This document shows positions 5,870 through 13,106 of a stretch of DNA of 16,930 bases, piece by piece. Origin of the DNA: JBBTVP01 sp038063175 (GTDB lineage Bacteria; Patescibacteriota; Minisyncoccia; UBA6257; 1-14-0-10-40-38); NCBI GenBank assembly GCA_038063175.1, contig JBBTVP010000022.1:1-16930 (forward strand). The letters run 5' to 3'. Made by a program: the position numbers and the translations under genes. Below the pieces are notes generated by a model. The model did no database searches. It saw nothing but the letters and a program-made list of their open reading frames with translations, and was not told where the DNA came from. Position 1 is the stretch's first letter, and each line of letters opens with the position of its first letter.

Positions 5870-6799
5870 TTACGGCTGGAGAATGTCTGCAGTGCGCCCG
5901 TTCACCGATATAATAACTGTTTTAACTGACGCAAACTGGGTAAGTGTCTTTGTGATTTGGGAGCGAATCGTAGTAACACGGCAAGATCCTGCTACGCCTC
6001 GATCGAGTTCTTCGCTGAAGTCAGCCCGGGCAACACCATTTTCGATAGTGAGACTCTGAAGTGCGACACCGTCATTGATCGCGGTCACGTACTCTGACTC
6101 TCGCTCATATATCGTGGGTCCTTCGAGGAGTTCCTGTATTGCTGCTCTTCCCACTGCCTTGGTGAGTGGAACCTCTCGTTCAACGGGAAATACCTTATCG
6201 CAGCTGATCGCCGGATCAAGCACTGCATTCGCGAAGAACGTTTTTACTTTAATCAGTGCCGCACTTGGTTTAAACCGGACGGGGATCCGGAGTTCGTCAT
6301 CGTGTTCAGGGAGTCCCGACGGGTTATCTTTTTTAAGTACCAGGGTTCCTGTTTCAGTTTCCGGAACGGTAAACGCAATCGTTCCCTTAAAAGGAACAAA
6401 TTCTTCGGTCATCCATTCTCCCTGGGCTTCCATATGACTCGTTGCAATGACCGTGCCTTTTTCATCGAGGAGTACTACCGGAAAAGACGCTTCGAAATAC
6501 CATGTTCCGCGGGCTTCTCCGTCGATGAGGAGCGGGCTTTCGATGACTTCACCCGGTCTCGGGTTCGCGGCCTGAATAAGGTCGAGTTTTTCAAGCTCAT
6601 TACCGATATTGCGCGTGTAGGTGTTACCCCCGGGAACGCGGCACTGCTCCGGATAGCTTTCAAGGATTGGGTATCCCGCGCTTACGCATGATTCAAAATC
6701 CGAAATCGCAACTCCGGAAAACTTTCCGTTTCCAAAAAAGATAAGTCCGACGATAACGACCGCGGCGATAACCGCCGCAGCAATGAATTTATTACCCAT
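5870..6799 (-). CDS. Anchored Gmad2 and GerMN domain protein
   Basis: The protein (309 residues from this start) has an N-terminal membrane anchor. Next comes a short Cys-containing motif (FESCVSAGYPILESYPEQCR) often found in such envelope proteins. Then comes a Gmad2 Ig-like domain (about residues 75-160, NPRPGEVIESPLLIDGEARG) and a GerMN domain (about 184-306). The GerMN domain shows the usual VFPVEREVP, LLEGPTIYE, GVARADFSEEL and TLTQFASVKTVIISVNG. In Firmicutes these domains occur in spore germination proteins; in non-sporulating bacteria they occur in envelope proteins of unknown role. I prefer the ATG at 6799 because the ATG at 6811 lies inside the -10 element TGTTATGAT. The 6811 start would add four residues. 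Confidence 0.88.
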   Translation of the reverse strand: MGNKFIAAAVIAAVVIVGLIFFGNGKFSGVAISDFESCVSAGYPILESYPEQCRVPGGNTYTRNIGNELEKLDLIQAANPRPGEVIESPLLIDGEARGTWYFEASFPVVLLDEKGTVIATSHMEAQGEWMTEEFVPFKGTIAFTVPETETGTLVLKKDNPSGLPEHDDELRIPVRFKPSAALIKVKTFFANAVLDPAISCDKVFPVEREVPLTKAVGRAAIQELLEGPTIYERESEYVTAINDGVALQSLTIENGVARADFSEELDRGVAGSCRVTTIRSQITKTLTQFASVKTVIISVNGRTADILQP

Positions 6800-6806
6800 A
6801 GTATTT

Positions 6807-6815
6807 ATCATAACA
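6807..6815 (-). promoter_or_regulatory. Extended -10 promoter for the Gmad2/GerMN operon
   Basis: On the minus strand TGTTATGAT (6815-6807) is an extended -10 element with 5 of 6 TATAAT bases. The expected start, about 6800, coincides with the ATG at 6799, so the mRNA is probably leaderless. No clear -35 lies at 17 nt. Confidence 0.5.
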
Positions 6816-6838
6816 CACCAAAGGATGCTTTGTGTCTA

Positions 6839-6867
6839 AAAAAGAAAAAGCCCCGCTCTCGGGGGCT
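6839..6867 (-). terminator. Rho-independent terminator after DUF378
   Basis: AGCCCC (6849-6854) pairs with GGGGCT (6862-6867), and on the minus strand the stem runs into TTTTCTTTTTT. It is a textbook terminator for the dockerin/cohesin/DUF378 transcript, placed just upstream of the next promoter. Confidence 0.9.
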
Positions 6868-6879
6868 CTTTCAGGGATG

Positions 6880-7104
6880 CTACATTCCCGATGGGTTGCA
6901 AAGTCGGCAATCAGCTTTGTGAACGAGAAGTTCGTACACCGCAGAAAGCCCGACGAGAACGTAGATTACCTTTGAAACGGTTGTTTCCATACCTCCGAAT
7001 ATTTGGCCAATGTCCCAGCCAGTTAAGGCAAAAACAAGCCAATTTAAACCACCCACGAGGAGTAGGGTAAACGCCACCATGTGAATGCCTTTATTTCCTT
7101 TCAT
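6880..7104 (-). CDS. DUF378 family membrane protein
   Basis: This 74-residue protein has two hydrophobic helices and matches the DUF378 family: HMVAFTLLLVGGLNWLVFAL (residues 8-27), then GWDIGQIFGG and KVIYVLVGLSAVYELL. It has a CRLC motif near the C-terminus that could bind metal or form a disulfide. Function of the family is unknown. It lies 51 nt after the cohesin gene and directly before the terminator, so it is the last gene of that transcript. The intergenic gap carries TAAAAGGTCGG, also found before DUF1761. Confidence 0.88.
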   Translation of the reverse strand: MKGNKGIHMVAFTLLLVGGLNWLVFALTGWDIGQIFGGMETTVSKVIYVLVGLSAVYELLVHKADCRLCNPSGM

Positions 7105-7155
7105 TTCATTGGTTTTATTTTTTAATACCGACCTTTTAGGGAGAATAGGCGAGCA

Positions 7156-8883
7156 TTAACGAACCTTGCGGAGTTCTTCGCCGATATATTTTTTCATTTT
7201 TGTGAGCGTATCCTGCATCTTTTTTATCAGGAAATCAGCCCTCATTTTTTGGCTTTCGTCATGTCGTTCTTCGAGATTCACAAGTTCGTCGAGGTCTTTC
7301 GAGATAAGCACGGCGAACTTGTCGATATCGCGGCTCGCGACGGTCTCGTAGGCGCTCCGGCGCCTGCCTTCTTTTCGGTAATACCATCCGGCACTTCCGC
7401 CGATCGCGAGTATGATGAGCACCACGAGAACGAAAATTTCGAACCATCCAAGCTCGAGAAAACCAAGCGAAACAATCGTTTTCGGTTTTATTTTTATGAT
7501 AATTGGTTCAAGCGGGAAACTTTGTGCGCCTCTCGCGTCACGGGCGGTGATGGTGAAAAAATAGTTTCCCGTGGAGAGAATATGATCAATGGTTATCTCC
7601 CAGTTCCCGAGACCGTCGCTTTTCGTGCTTCCGTCGAATGCAATTTCATCCCATTTCCCATAAAGTGTGAAATAAATTTCTGATTCAGGGAATGAGCGAC
7701 CTGACACGAATATCGGTTCACCCTCGGAGATTCCTTCGGTGATAAAGTGGATGGTGGGGGTTGGGATGGGCAGTGTTTCGAAATTGATATCGTCTTCGAT
7801 GCTGTTTTCTGCGAAGTCGGTGACTCGGACAAGGAGGGTATGTTTTCCAGGAGGAACTGGCGGAAGTTTGAACGGAGACGAAGTTGAGGTGGTGAGATAT
7901 TTCCCATCCAGAAAAAAGGACGCCCCCATAATTCCCGAGAGACTGTCTTCTGCGCTGTAGCTTATGAGCGGAGAAGGATTGTCAGTGGCTAACTCATCCA
8001 TTTTCACTTCAAACGCTTCTGGTGCCGTTCGATCGATGGAAATCCGATAATGAGCGATCTGCCCCCATCCGAGGTTATTTCGAAATTGGACATGAACGTA
8101 ATGGAGCCCTTCGGTCAGAGTTCCTAAGGTTTTCCCCGTGAGGAGTTCAGGTTCAACTTTTGAAGGATCAGTGTTCGGATTTTTCGTGATCTCGACTGCT
8201 GCCTGGATTACATCGCCGGGCATCTCCCAGAGCGCGATGGCCTCTCCGGTTCCGCTGTACCATTTCGATTGGTCGGGATACAACGGAACTCGTACATTCG
8301 GTTTTGCCGGAAGACCTTTTGCGGGAGTCGGTGACCGAACCACCGCAGTCGGAATTTCAGCCGTAAGCGTGTCAGGGGGTGGTGGTATGGCAAATCCTCC
8401 TCCTACCGAAATTTGAACTCCCTGGGTTGCGGAGAGGACGTTGGTACCTTTCCCATCGCTTGCGGTTACCACCGCGTCGCCGATCGAAAGTTTTAACGTT
8501 CCGGTTCCCGTTGCTTTGAGTTTTAGCCCGAGGATAAGAAGTGAATCACCAGAAACTCCTTTCGGTGTTCCGCCTACGAACCTTATTATTCCTGATTCAG
8601 GCGAAATAACTGGCTCCTCAACCCAAAAACTAAAGATTGATCCTGTTTTATCAAAGCTCTCTACCGAGACAACGCTTGGATCGAAGGTGATCGTCGCCTG
8701 GGCTGCATTGACCGACGATTCATCGGTATCCACCCGTACCGAAACGGTGAGGAATTCCCCAATCGCCACATTCTTTTTTTCGGAAGAGAGGTAAAGAGTT
8801 GCTGCCTCTGAAATCCGAGGCAGAAATATGGCTATGGTAGCGATAGCGCAAATCGTGAATAGTAATTTTTTTGGAACGTACAT
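7156..8883 (-). CDS. Cell-surface cohesin-domain protein with Ig-like repeats and TM anchor
   Basis: The protein has 575 residues. A signal peptide (1 to about 27, SEA|A) is followed by a cohesin-like domain (about 28-161) with the typical AAQATITFDPSVVSVESF strand and a GGTPKGVSGDSLLILGLKL stretch. A proline-rich linker (166-200) follows. Then come three Ig-like domains (about 200-288, 289-375 and 380-470), the first carrying the usual EGLHYVHVQFRNNLGWG and SIDRTAP. There is one membrane helix (481-500) and a 75-residue cytoplasmic tail rich in charge and likely coiled coil. Cohesins bind dockerins, and a dockerin protein is encoded 19 nt upstream, so the two probably form a surface complex. 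A tail this long could contact cytoplasmic partners. A leaderless promoter directly precedes the ATG. Confidence 0.85.
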   Translation of the reverse strand: MYVPKKLLFTICAIATIAIFLPRISEAATLYLSSEKKNVAIGEFLTVSVRVDTDESSVNAAQATITFDPSVVSVESFDKTGSIFSFWVEEPVISPESGIIRFVGGTPKGVSGDSLLILGLKLKATGTGTLKLSIGDAVVTASDGKGTNVLSATQGVQISVGGGFAIPPPPDTLTAEIPTAVVRSPTPAKGLPAKPNVRVPLYPDQSKWYSGTGEAIALWEMPGDVIQAAVEITKNPNTDPSKVEPELLTGKTLGTLTEGLHYVHVQFRNNLGWGQIAHYRISIDRTAPEAFEVKMDELATDNPSPLISYSAEDSLSGIMGASFFLDGKYLTTSTSSPFKLPPVPPGKHTLLVRVTDFAENSIEDDINFETLPIPTPTIHFITEGISEGEPIFVSGRSFPESEIYFTLYGKWDEIAFDGSTKSDGLGNWEITIDHILSTGNYFFTITARDARGAQSFPLEPIIIKIKPKTIVSLGFLELGWFEIFVLVVLIILAIGGSAGWYYRKEGRRRSAYETVASRDIDKFAVLISKDLDELVNLEERHDESQKMRADFLIKKMQDTLTKMKKYIGEELRKVR

Positions 8884-8890
8884 CGTATCA

Positions 8891-8899
8891 ATTATACCA
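8891..8899 (-). promoter_or_regulatory. Extended -10 promoter before the cohesin gene
   Basis: TGGTATAAT (minus strand, 8899-8891) is a perfect extended -10 element ending 7 nt before the ATG at 8883, so transcription would start at or next to the ATG. A second TATAAT (8907-8902) lies just upstream, overlapping the dockerin stop codon. Confidence 0.55.
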
Positions 8900-8902
8900 G
8901 GA

Positions 8903-10624
8903 TTATAGTTTCATTGCTTTCAGAAAAATACTGAAGTCCGTGATATCAATAACGCCGCTTTCGTCGATATCTATTTTTTCTTTCAGTGTGGCATCGGTCG
9001 ATCCCCAGCGGAAGAGAAAAATACTCCAGTCGGTAATGGTGACGGAATTGTCACCGTTAAAATCAGCCCTCGGAAACGCAAGAAGTGAAATCCGAAATGT
9101 CTTCGAGATCGAGAAATCACTTATCTCGTCTTCTGATATTTTTTCGCGTACTTTTGCGAGATGATCGTCGAGGGAGATTGTATCAGTTGAAAACGTTGCG
9201 TGGTAAAAACCAGTCGTTTCAGCCGTAGTCGTCGCGATCATTTTCCCGTCGATCCAAATTTCAATCGTACTGCCGGGAACTCCATATCCCTCAATCCCGA
9301 GTGGCATTCCCTTTGTCGCTACCGCTTGCTCGAATCCGATCGTCGGCGGAATAAGGAGGTGCTCCGCGATGAGGTCGTTCGTAGACATAAAATCAATATT
9401 GAAAGAAATGATTCCTGTTTCGCGACCATCCTTGTCTTCTACTTTAAGCGCGAAAAGGTTTCCGCTTTGGAGAATACCGGTATATTCGATCCGGAAATTT
9501 CCTTCAGGTGACATCGAATACGTGGTTGCGGGAATATGGGAATAGAGAAGATCAAAACTACTTTTTCGGAGCACTGTGATTTTACTTCCCGGATATGCCT
9601 TACCTGAAAACAAAGCACGCGTGGGAGAAACTCCTCCGCCGCCAGCTGGGCTTGATGACGATGGCGAGGGGGGTGGTGGAGGAGGTGGCGGTGGTGGTGG
9701 AGGAGGAGTTTCGTCGTCAGAAAGATTTACCGTTCCAGAATCGGGAGCTCCGATTGAATAAGCGGAATCGGCAGCAAGTGTAATAGAAATAGTTTCCGTC
9801 GTTTCTGCGTCACTATCATCGATTGGGGTAATGGTTATATCTGCGGTTGCGGATCCGGTAGGAATCACTTTTGATGTGCTAACAGTCTGATAATCTGATC
9901 CGGGGGTTGCATCTCCTCCCACGGTAAAATGAACCGTAAGATTTGAAGAAATATCCCCGGTTCTCGTGAGGCGGATCGTACCAGGGTCAAGTCCCGCTTC
10001 CGCAGCAGAGTCGTCAGGGATGGAGACAGAAATCGCGGGGAGGGACGGAATGGTATAGGTGATGACTGTTGAGATTTGGGTTATTCGCAACGTGTTGCCG
10101 CTCGTTCGCACCGCACCAATTTCAATATCGGTCCCGGATGCTTTTGTAAAATTTACCGCGAAATTTTGAGTATTTTCTGCATAGGATACCGTACCAGTAA
10201 GGTTTGTGCCGCTGTTCGAACATGATCCATCCACACAGTGTCGAAATTGAAATGTGGGAGATCCTGTTCTTCGCCGATAGCACGCGGTGATACTTATTTG
10301 GGTCACGGTGGCCCCATCGGGAATACTTGACTCGTCAATATCGAATGTCTGGGTTGATCCGTTGGTGGTGCCGTCTACGAACGAAATATCTCCATCTGCA
10401 TTCGTACAGGTGGTACCGCTCGACTCACTAACGTCGACCGAGCAGTTTGTTCCATTACAGGCAGTTCCCGTAGTGTTTGTCCAGGAGCTACTTTCGTTTC
10501 CACCATCAGCGGTTGGGCGGAGTGTCCCGGTTGTGTCTGCCGATGCAGATGCTGCGAAAAGGAAAAAAGAAACGAAAATAGTTGCGGTGAAAAGACGAAT
10601 GTGAACTATTTTTTTTGGATCCAT
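8903..10624 (-). CDS. Secreted Calx-beta and dockerin protein
   Basis: The protein has 573 residues and a signal peptide (1 to about 29, ASA|D). Residues 31-192 are a beta-rich domain with six Cys (56, 61, 73, 115, 130, 135). A Calx-beta domain follows (about 196-304, with HFTVGGDATPGSDYQ and DDSDAETTETISITL). A linker of 13 consecutive prolines (307-319) is followed by Ser/Gly-rich sequence, then two Ig-like regions (about 335-412 and 425-510). A type I-like dockerin ends the protein (about 519-573), with two calcium loops, DFNGDNSVTITD (521-532) and DIDESGVIDITD (552-563), each followed by a helix. It lacks an enzyme domain, so a structural or adhesive role is likelier than polysaccharide breakdown. 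The neighbouring cohesin protein is its obvious partner. The gene starts 20 nt after a response regulator gene. Confidence 0.85.
   Translation of the reverse strand: MDPKKIVHIRLFTATIFVSFFLFAASASADTTGTLRPTADGGNESSSWTNTTGTACNGTNCSVDVSESSGTTCTNADGDISFVDGTTNGSTQTFDIDESSIPDGATVTQISITACYRRRTGSPTFQFRHCVDGSCSNSGTNLTGTVSYAENTQNFAVNFTKASGTDIEIGAVRTSGNTLRITQISTVITYTIPSLPAISVSIPDDSAAEAGLDPGTIRLTRTGDISSNLTVHFTVGGDATPGSDYQTVSTSKVIPTGSATADITITPIDDSDAETTETISITLAADSAYSIGAPDSGTVNLSDDETPPPPPPPPPPPPPSPSSSSPAGGGGVSPTRALFSGKAYPGSKITVLRKSSFDLLYSHIPATTYSMSPEGNFRIEYTGILQSGNLFALKVEDKDGRETGIISFNIDFMSTNDLIAEHLLIPPTIGFEQAVATKGMPLGIEGYGVPGSTIEIWIDGKMIATTTAETTGFYHATFSTDTISLDDHLAKVREKISEDEISDFSISKTFRISLLAFPRADFNGDNSVTITDWSIFLFRWGSTDATLKEKIDIDESGVIDITDFSIFLKAMKL
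9664..9713. repeat. CCN/GGN low-complexity tract (polyproline linker)
   Basis: A run of GGN triplets on the plus strand encodes 13 consecutive prolines of the dockerin protein on the minus strand. Codons vary (CCT, CCA, CCG, CCC), so this is selected protein sequence more than a pure slippage tract. The plus strand is rich in GG pairs. Confidence 0.8.
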
Positions 10625-10627
10625 GAC

Positions 10628-10646
10628 AGTCTCACTACCAGAGACT
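10628..10646 (-). promoter_or_regulatory. Intergenic hairpin before the dockerin gene
   Basis: AGTCTC (10628-10633) and GAGACT (10641-10646) form a 6-bp stem with a 7-nt loop. It fills the 20-nt gap between the response regulator stop and the dockerin ATG, where a ribosome would initiate. It could attenuate translation or mark an mRNA processing site. No Shine-Dalgarno or promoter is visible in the gap. Confidence 0.3.
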
Positions 10647-11049
10647 ACAGTGGGGTCGTTCCTTCGGGATGTGATTCTTGTCCAAAGAAACCCTTTACTT
10701 TTTCAACAATTTCAGCAACCGCATGCTGCGATTTCACGATGTAATCATTCGCGCCCATACGTAGCCCCTTCTTCACATCTTCATCGCTCCCAAGCATGGT
10801 GAGTACGATAATGGGTATTTCCCTTGTTTCCGGTTTTTCCTTCAGTTCTGCGAGCACCTCGAATCCGCCTTTCTTCGGCATCAAGAGATCGAGGAGCACG
10901 AGGTTTGGCCGTTCCCGCTTGATCATTTCGAGCCCCTGTTCGCCGTCGAACGCCTGGAGCACCTCGAACCCCGATTCCCGGAGCTCTTCCGCGATAACCT
11001 TCGATAGAATTTCGTCGTCCTCCGCGAGAATAATTTTTGTTTTTGCCAT
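10645..11049 (-). CDS. Single-domain response regulator (REC)
   Basis: This 134-residue CheY-like receiver has no output domain. The acidic pocket is Asp11/Asp12 in AEDDE, the phosphoacceptor is Asp54 in LVLLDLLMP, the switch Thr is Thr84 in IVLTMLG, and the conserved Lys is Lys106 in YIVKS. It would be phosphorylated by the histidine kinase encoded two genes upstream and act by protein contact or phosphotransfer. It starts 4 nt after a second REC gene, and the dockerin gene follows after 20 nt. A short GQESHPEGTTPL tail follows the REC fold. Confidence 0.93.
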   Translation of the reverse strand: MAKTKIILAEDDEILSKVIAEELRESGFEVLQAFDGEQGLEMIKRERPNLVLLDLLMPKKGGFEVLAELKEKPETREIPIIVLTMLGSDEDVKKGLRMGANDYIVKSQHAVAEIVEKVKGFFGQESHPEGTTPL

Positions 11050-11053
11050 GGCT

Positions 11054-11440
11054 CTATTTAATTCCGAGGCGCTCGCGCACCTTCGCTACCACCTCCTCGA
11101 GCGTCACCCGTCCCTTCGAAAGGTAGTAGGCGGGTTCGAGCGTTTGCACCTCTTTCAGCATCTTATCATCAACGGCAGAGACCGTAAGCCAGATGATGGA
11201 TGCCCCTTTGCCCCACGGGTCTTTCCGGAGGCGCCGCATCACCTCGAGGCCGTCCATCTTTGGCATGCGGAGGTCGAGGAGGATGAGGTCGGGATGTTCC
11301 CCGAGCGCCTTCGCGAGTCCCTCCTCTCCATCTTTTGCTTCCGAAACCGAAAAACCGGCTTGCGTAAGCTCATCCCGGAGCGCCTTGCGCATCATTTCTT
11401 CATCCTCGACTACTAAGATATTTGTTGACTTTTCAGGCAT
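11054..11440 (-). CDS. Single-domain response regulator (REC)
   Basis: This 128-residue CheY-like receiver has the acidic pair Glu12/Asp13 (VVEDEE), phosphoacceptor Asp56 (LILLDLRMP), Thr85 (IWLTVSA) and Lys109 (LSKGR). There is no DNA-binding domain, as with the next REC protein, so the pair may serve different partners or form a phosphorelay with the upstream kinase. The insert DPWGKGAS before strand 4 differs from the sister protein. The start is ATG 11440, with a strong extended -10 promoter 14 nt upstream, so the REC genes can be transcribed apart from the kinase. Confidence 0.93.
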   Translation of the reverse strand: MPEKSTNILVVEDEEMMRKALRDELTQAGFSVSEAKDGEEGLAKALGEHPDLILLDLRMPKMDGLEVMRRLRKDPWGKGASIIWLTVSAVDDKMLKEVQTLEPAYYLSKGRVTLEEVVAKVRERLGIK

Positions 11441-11453
11441 TTCGTACAGGCAG

Positions 11454-11462
11454 ATTATAGCA
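11454..11462 (-). promoter_or_regulatory. Extended -10 promoter before the REC genes
   Basis: TGCTATAAT (minus strand, 11462-11454) is a perfect extended -10 identical to the one before the DedA gene. The predicted leader is about 7 nt. It lies in the 37-nt gap after the histidine kinase stop and separates kinase from receiver expression. Confidence 0.6.
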
Positions 11463-11477
11463 TAAGAATCATAGTTT

Positions 11478-13106
11478 TTAACTGAATCTTTTTTCGCCGC
11501 TTTTTAGTTTCGCCTCAATGGGAAGTTCGACAAAGAAAGTGGACCCCGGCGTCTCTGCTTTTTCCGCCTTGTTTTTGGCAGTAGCGGTAGGAGATTCAAA
11601 CCAGATTCGCCCGCCCAAGAGCTCGGTGGCCTCTTTCGCGATGTAGAGTCCGAGGCCGGTGCCGTCCGTTTTCACGAGTTTTGCGTTCTCCGCGCGGTAG
11701 AATTTTTGGAATAGCTTGTCGCCTTCTCCCTTTGGAATACCAATGCCGGTATCTTTCACGGCAACGAGGAAGGTAGTCCCCTTGTCCTCAATTTCAATTT
11801 CGATCTTTCCTTTCTCGGGCGTGTACTCGATCGCGTTCGAGACGAGCGACTGCACGATATTTCTGAACGCGCTCAAGTCGGTTTTTATGGGAAGCGTTTC
11901 GGGATACCTCGTGAGCTTCAGAGAAATATTTTTCTTTGCGCAGAGAGGCATACACTCGGAGAAGTATCCTTTTATAAATTGAACTACGTCGAGTGGCTGT
12001 GGTGCGATTCCAATCGAGCCGTCCTCAATTCGAGAAACGTTCAAGAGGGTATCGATAAGATCCGAAAGTCGTTGGGTGCTCGTGTGGATGTCGCCGAGGT
12101 ACTCGGTTGCCTCCATGGAAAGCTTCTGGGTTTTCAGAATCCGCTCCACCACCCACTTGATGGCGGTGAGTGGAGTTCGGAGCTGGTGGGAGGCGGTTGA
12201 GATGAATTCGGATTTGAGCCGGTCCACACTTTTCTCTTGAGTAATGTCGCGAAAGACCTCAATCGTCCCAACTATCTTGTTATCAGCAACAACAGGGGTG
12301 ACTTTAATCGCGACCGGAAATTTTGTTTTATCTTTACGCACATAATAGTAGGCGGGACCTATAGTAGTAGTAGTAGTACCGCCTGCCAAAGCCATCTTTA
12401 TGGGACGTTTCTCTAATGGAATAGATACCCCTTTTTCGTCCTTAATATCAATGACTTCAAAAAAACTTTTTCCCATAATTTCTTCGCTTTTCTTGCCAAA
12501 AAGTTTTTCAGCTATTTTATTTACAAGTGTGATATTGCCTTTCTCATCAGTAGCAAGAAGTCCATCGCCAACGGACATTAAAATAGCTTCTTCTTTGGCT
12601 CTAGCTATTTCCACTTTTGACTTTTCAATATCTAAGTCTTCAAGAACATTTTGGACAGCGATATTGGCATTTTTCAGATTTTTTTCTGCTTGCTTTCGGT
12701 GAGTAATATCACGAATATTGCATTGAATAACTGTCGTGTCGTCCACTTGATACGCATTAGCAACAAACTCAACATTAATAACCTTTCCTGTTTTTGTCTG
12801 AATTGGCAAGTTTTCAAAGCGGACATATTTTTTCTCCCGTAAGATTGAAAAATTATCTTTTGAGGCAACTATATCTTTGAAAACGCCAACATCCCAAAGA
12901 TACTTTTTCAAAAAATCAACCTTGGAATAGCCCAGTAAATCAATCAAAAATTTATTAACATCCAAAATCATTCCCGTATCAAAATCAATCAAAAGAATCC
13001 CGTCCTGGGCGGTTTCAAAGAGTCGGCGGTAACGAAGCTCCGAAGGTTTAGCTCCATATTCCGCCTTTTTACCTTTTCCCGTTTTTACCATTGCCATTTT
13101 TGACAC
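11478..13106 (-). CDS. Cytoplasmic PAS-PAS sensor histidine kinase
   Basis: The 542-residue kinase has no membrane helix. Domains are PAS 1 (about 24-138), a coiled linker (139-170), PAS 2 (about 172-290), HisKA with phosphoacceptor His307 in STASHQLRTPLTAIKW, and HATPase with N box SNAIEYTP (Asn424), G1 DTGIGIP (452-458), F box KFYRAEN and G2 GTGLGL (482-487). It would autophosphorylate and pass phosphate to the REC proteins encoded downstream. The PAS ligand is unknown. The GTG start overlaps the upstream PAS gene by 38 nt; ATGs at 13097 and 13091 are alternatives. The PAS half is AT-rich (35% GC in 12601-12660), while the kinase core is GC-rich (60% in 11641-11700), which suggests a hybrid gene. 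Confidence 0.92.
   Translation of the reverse strand: MSKMAMVKTGKGKKAEYGAKPSELRYRRLFETAQDGILLIDFDTGMILDVNKFLIDLLGYSKVDFLKKYLWDVGVFKDIVASKDNFSILREKKYVRFENLPIQTKTGKVINVEFVANAYQVDDTTVIQCNIRDITHRKQAEKNLKNANIAVQNVLEDLDIEKSKVEIARAKEEAILMSVGDGLLATDEKGNITLVNKIAEKLFGKKSEEIMGKSFFEVIDIKDEKGVSIPLEKRPIKMALAGGTTTTTIGPAYYYVRKDKTKFPVAIKVTPVVADNKIVGTIEVFRDITQEKSVDRLKSEFISTASHQLRTPLTAIKWVVERILKTQKLSMEATEYLGDIHTSTQRLSDLIDTLLNVSRIEDGSIGIAPQPLDVVQFIKGYFSECMPLCAKKNISLKLTRYPETLPIKTDLSAFRNIVQSLVSNAIEYTPEKGKIEIEIEDKGTTFLVAVKDTGIGIPKGEGDKLFQKFYRAENAKLVKTDGTGLGLYIAKEATELLGGRIWFESPTATAKNKAEKAETPGSTFFVELPIEAKLKSGEKRFS
12362..12378. repeat. ACT/AGT trinucleotide microsatellite in the kinase gene
   Basis: Five ACT codons in a row encode Thr244-Thr248 in the second PAS domain. 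Copy number changes would keep the frame and only lengthen or shorten a Thr run. It lies in the AT-richer half of the gene. Confidence 0.6.

Noticed and set aside
9576..9761. Plus-strand glycine-run ORF
   Set aside because: It is the antisense shadow of the polyproline linker of the dockerin gene.
12362..12378. ACT repeat as a phase-variation switch
   Set aside because: The unit is 3 nt and in frame, so copy changes would not switch the gene off.
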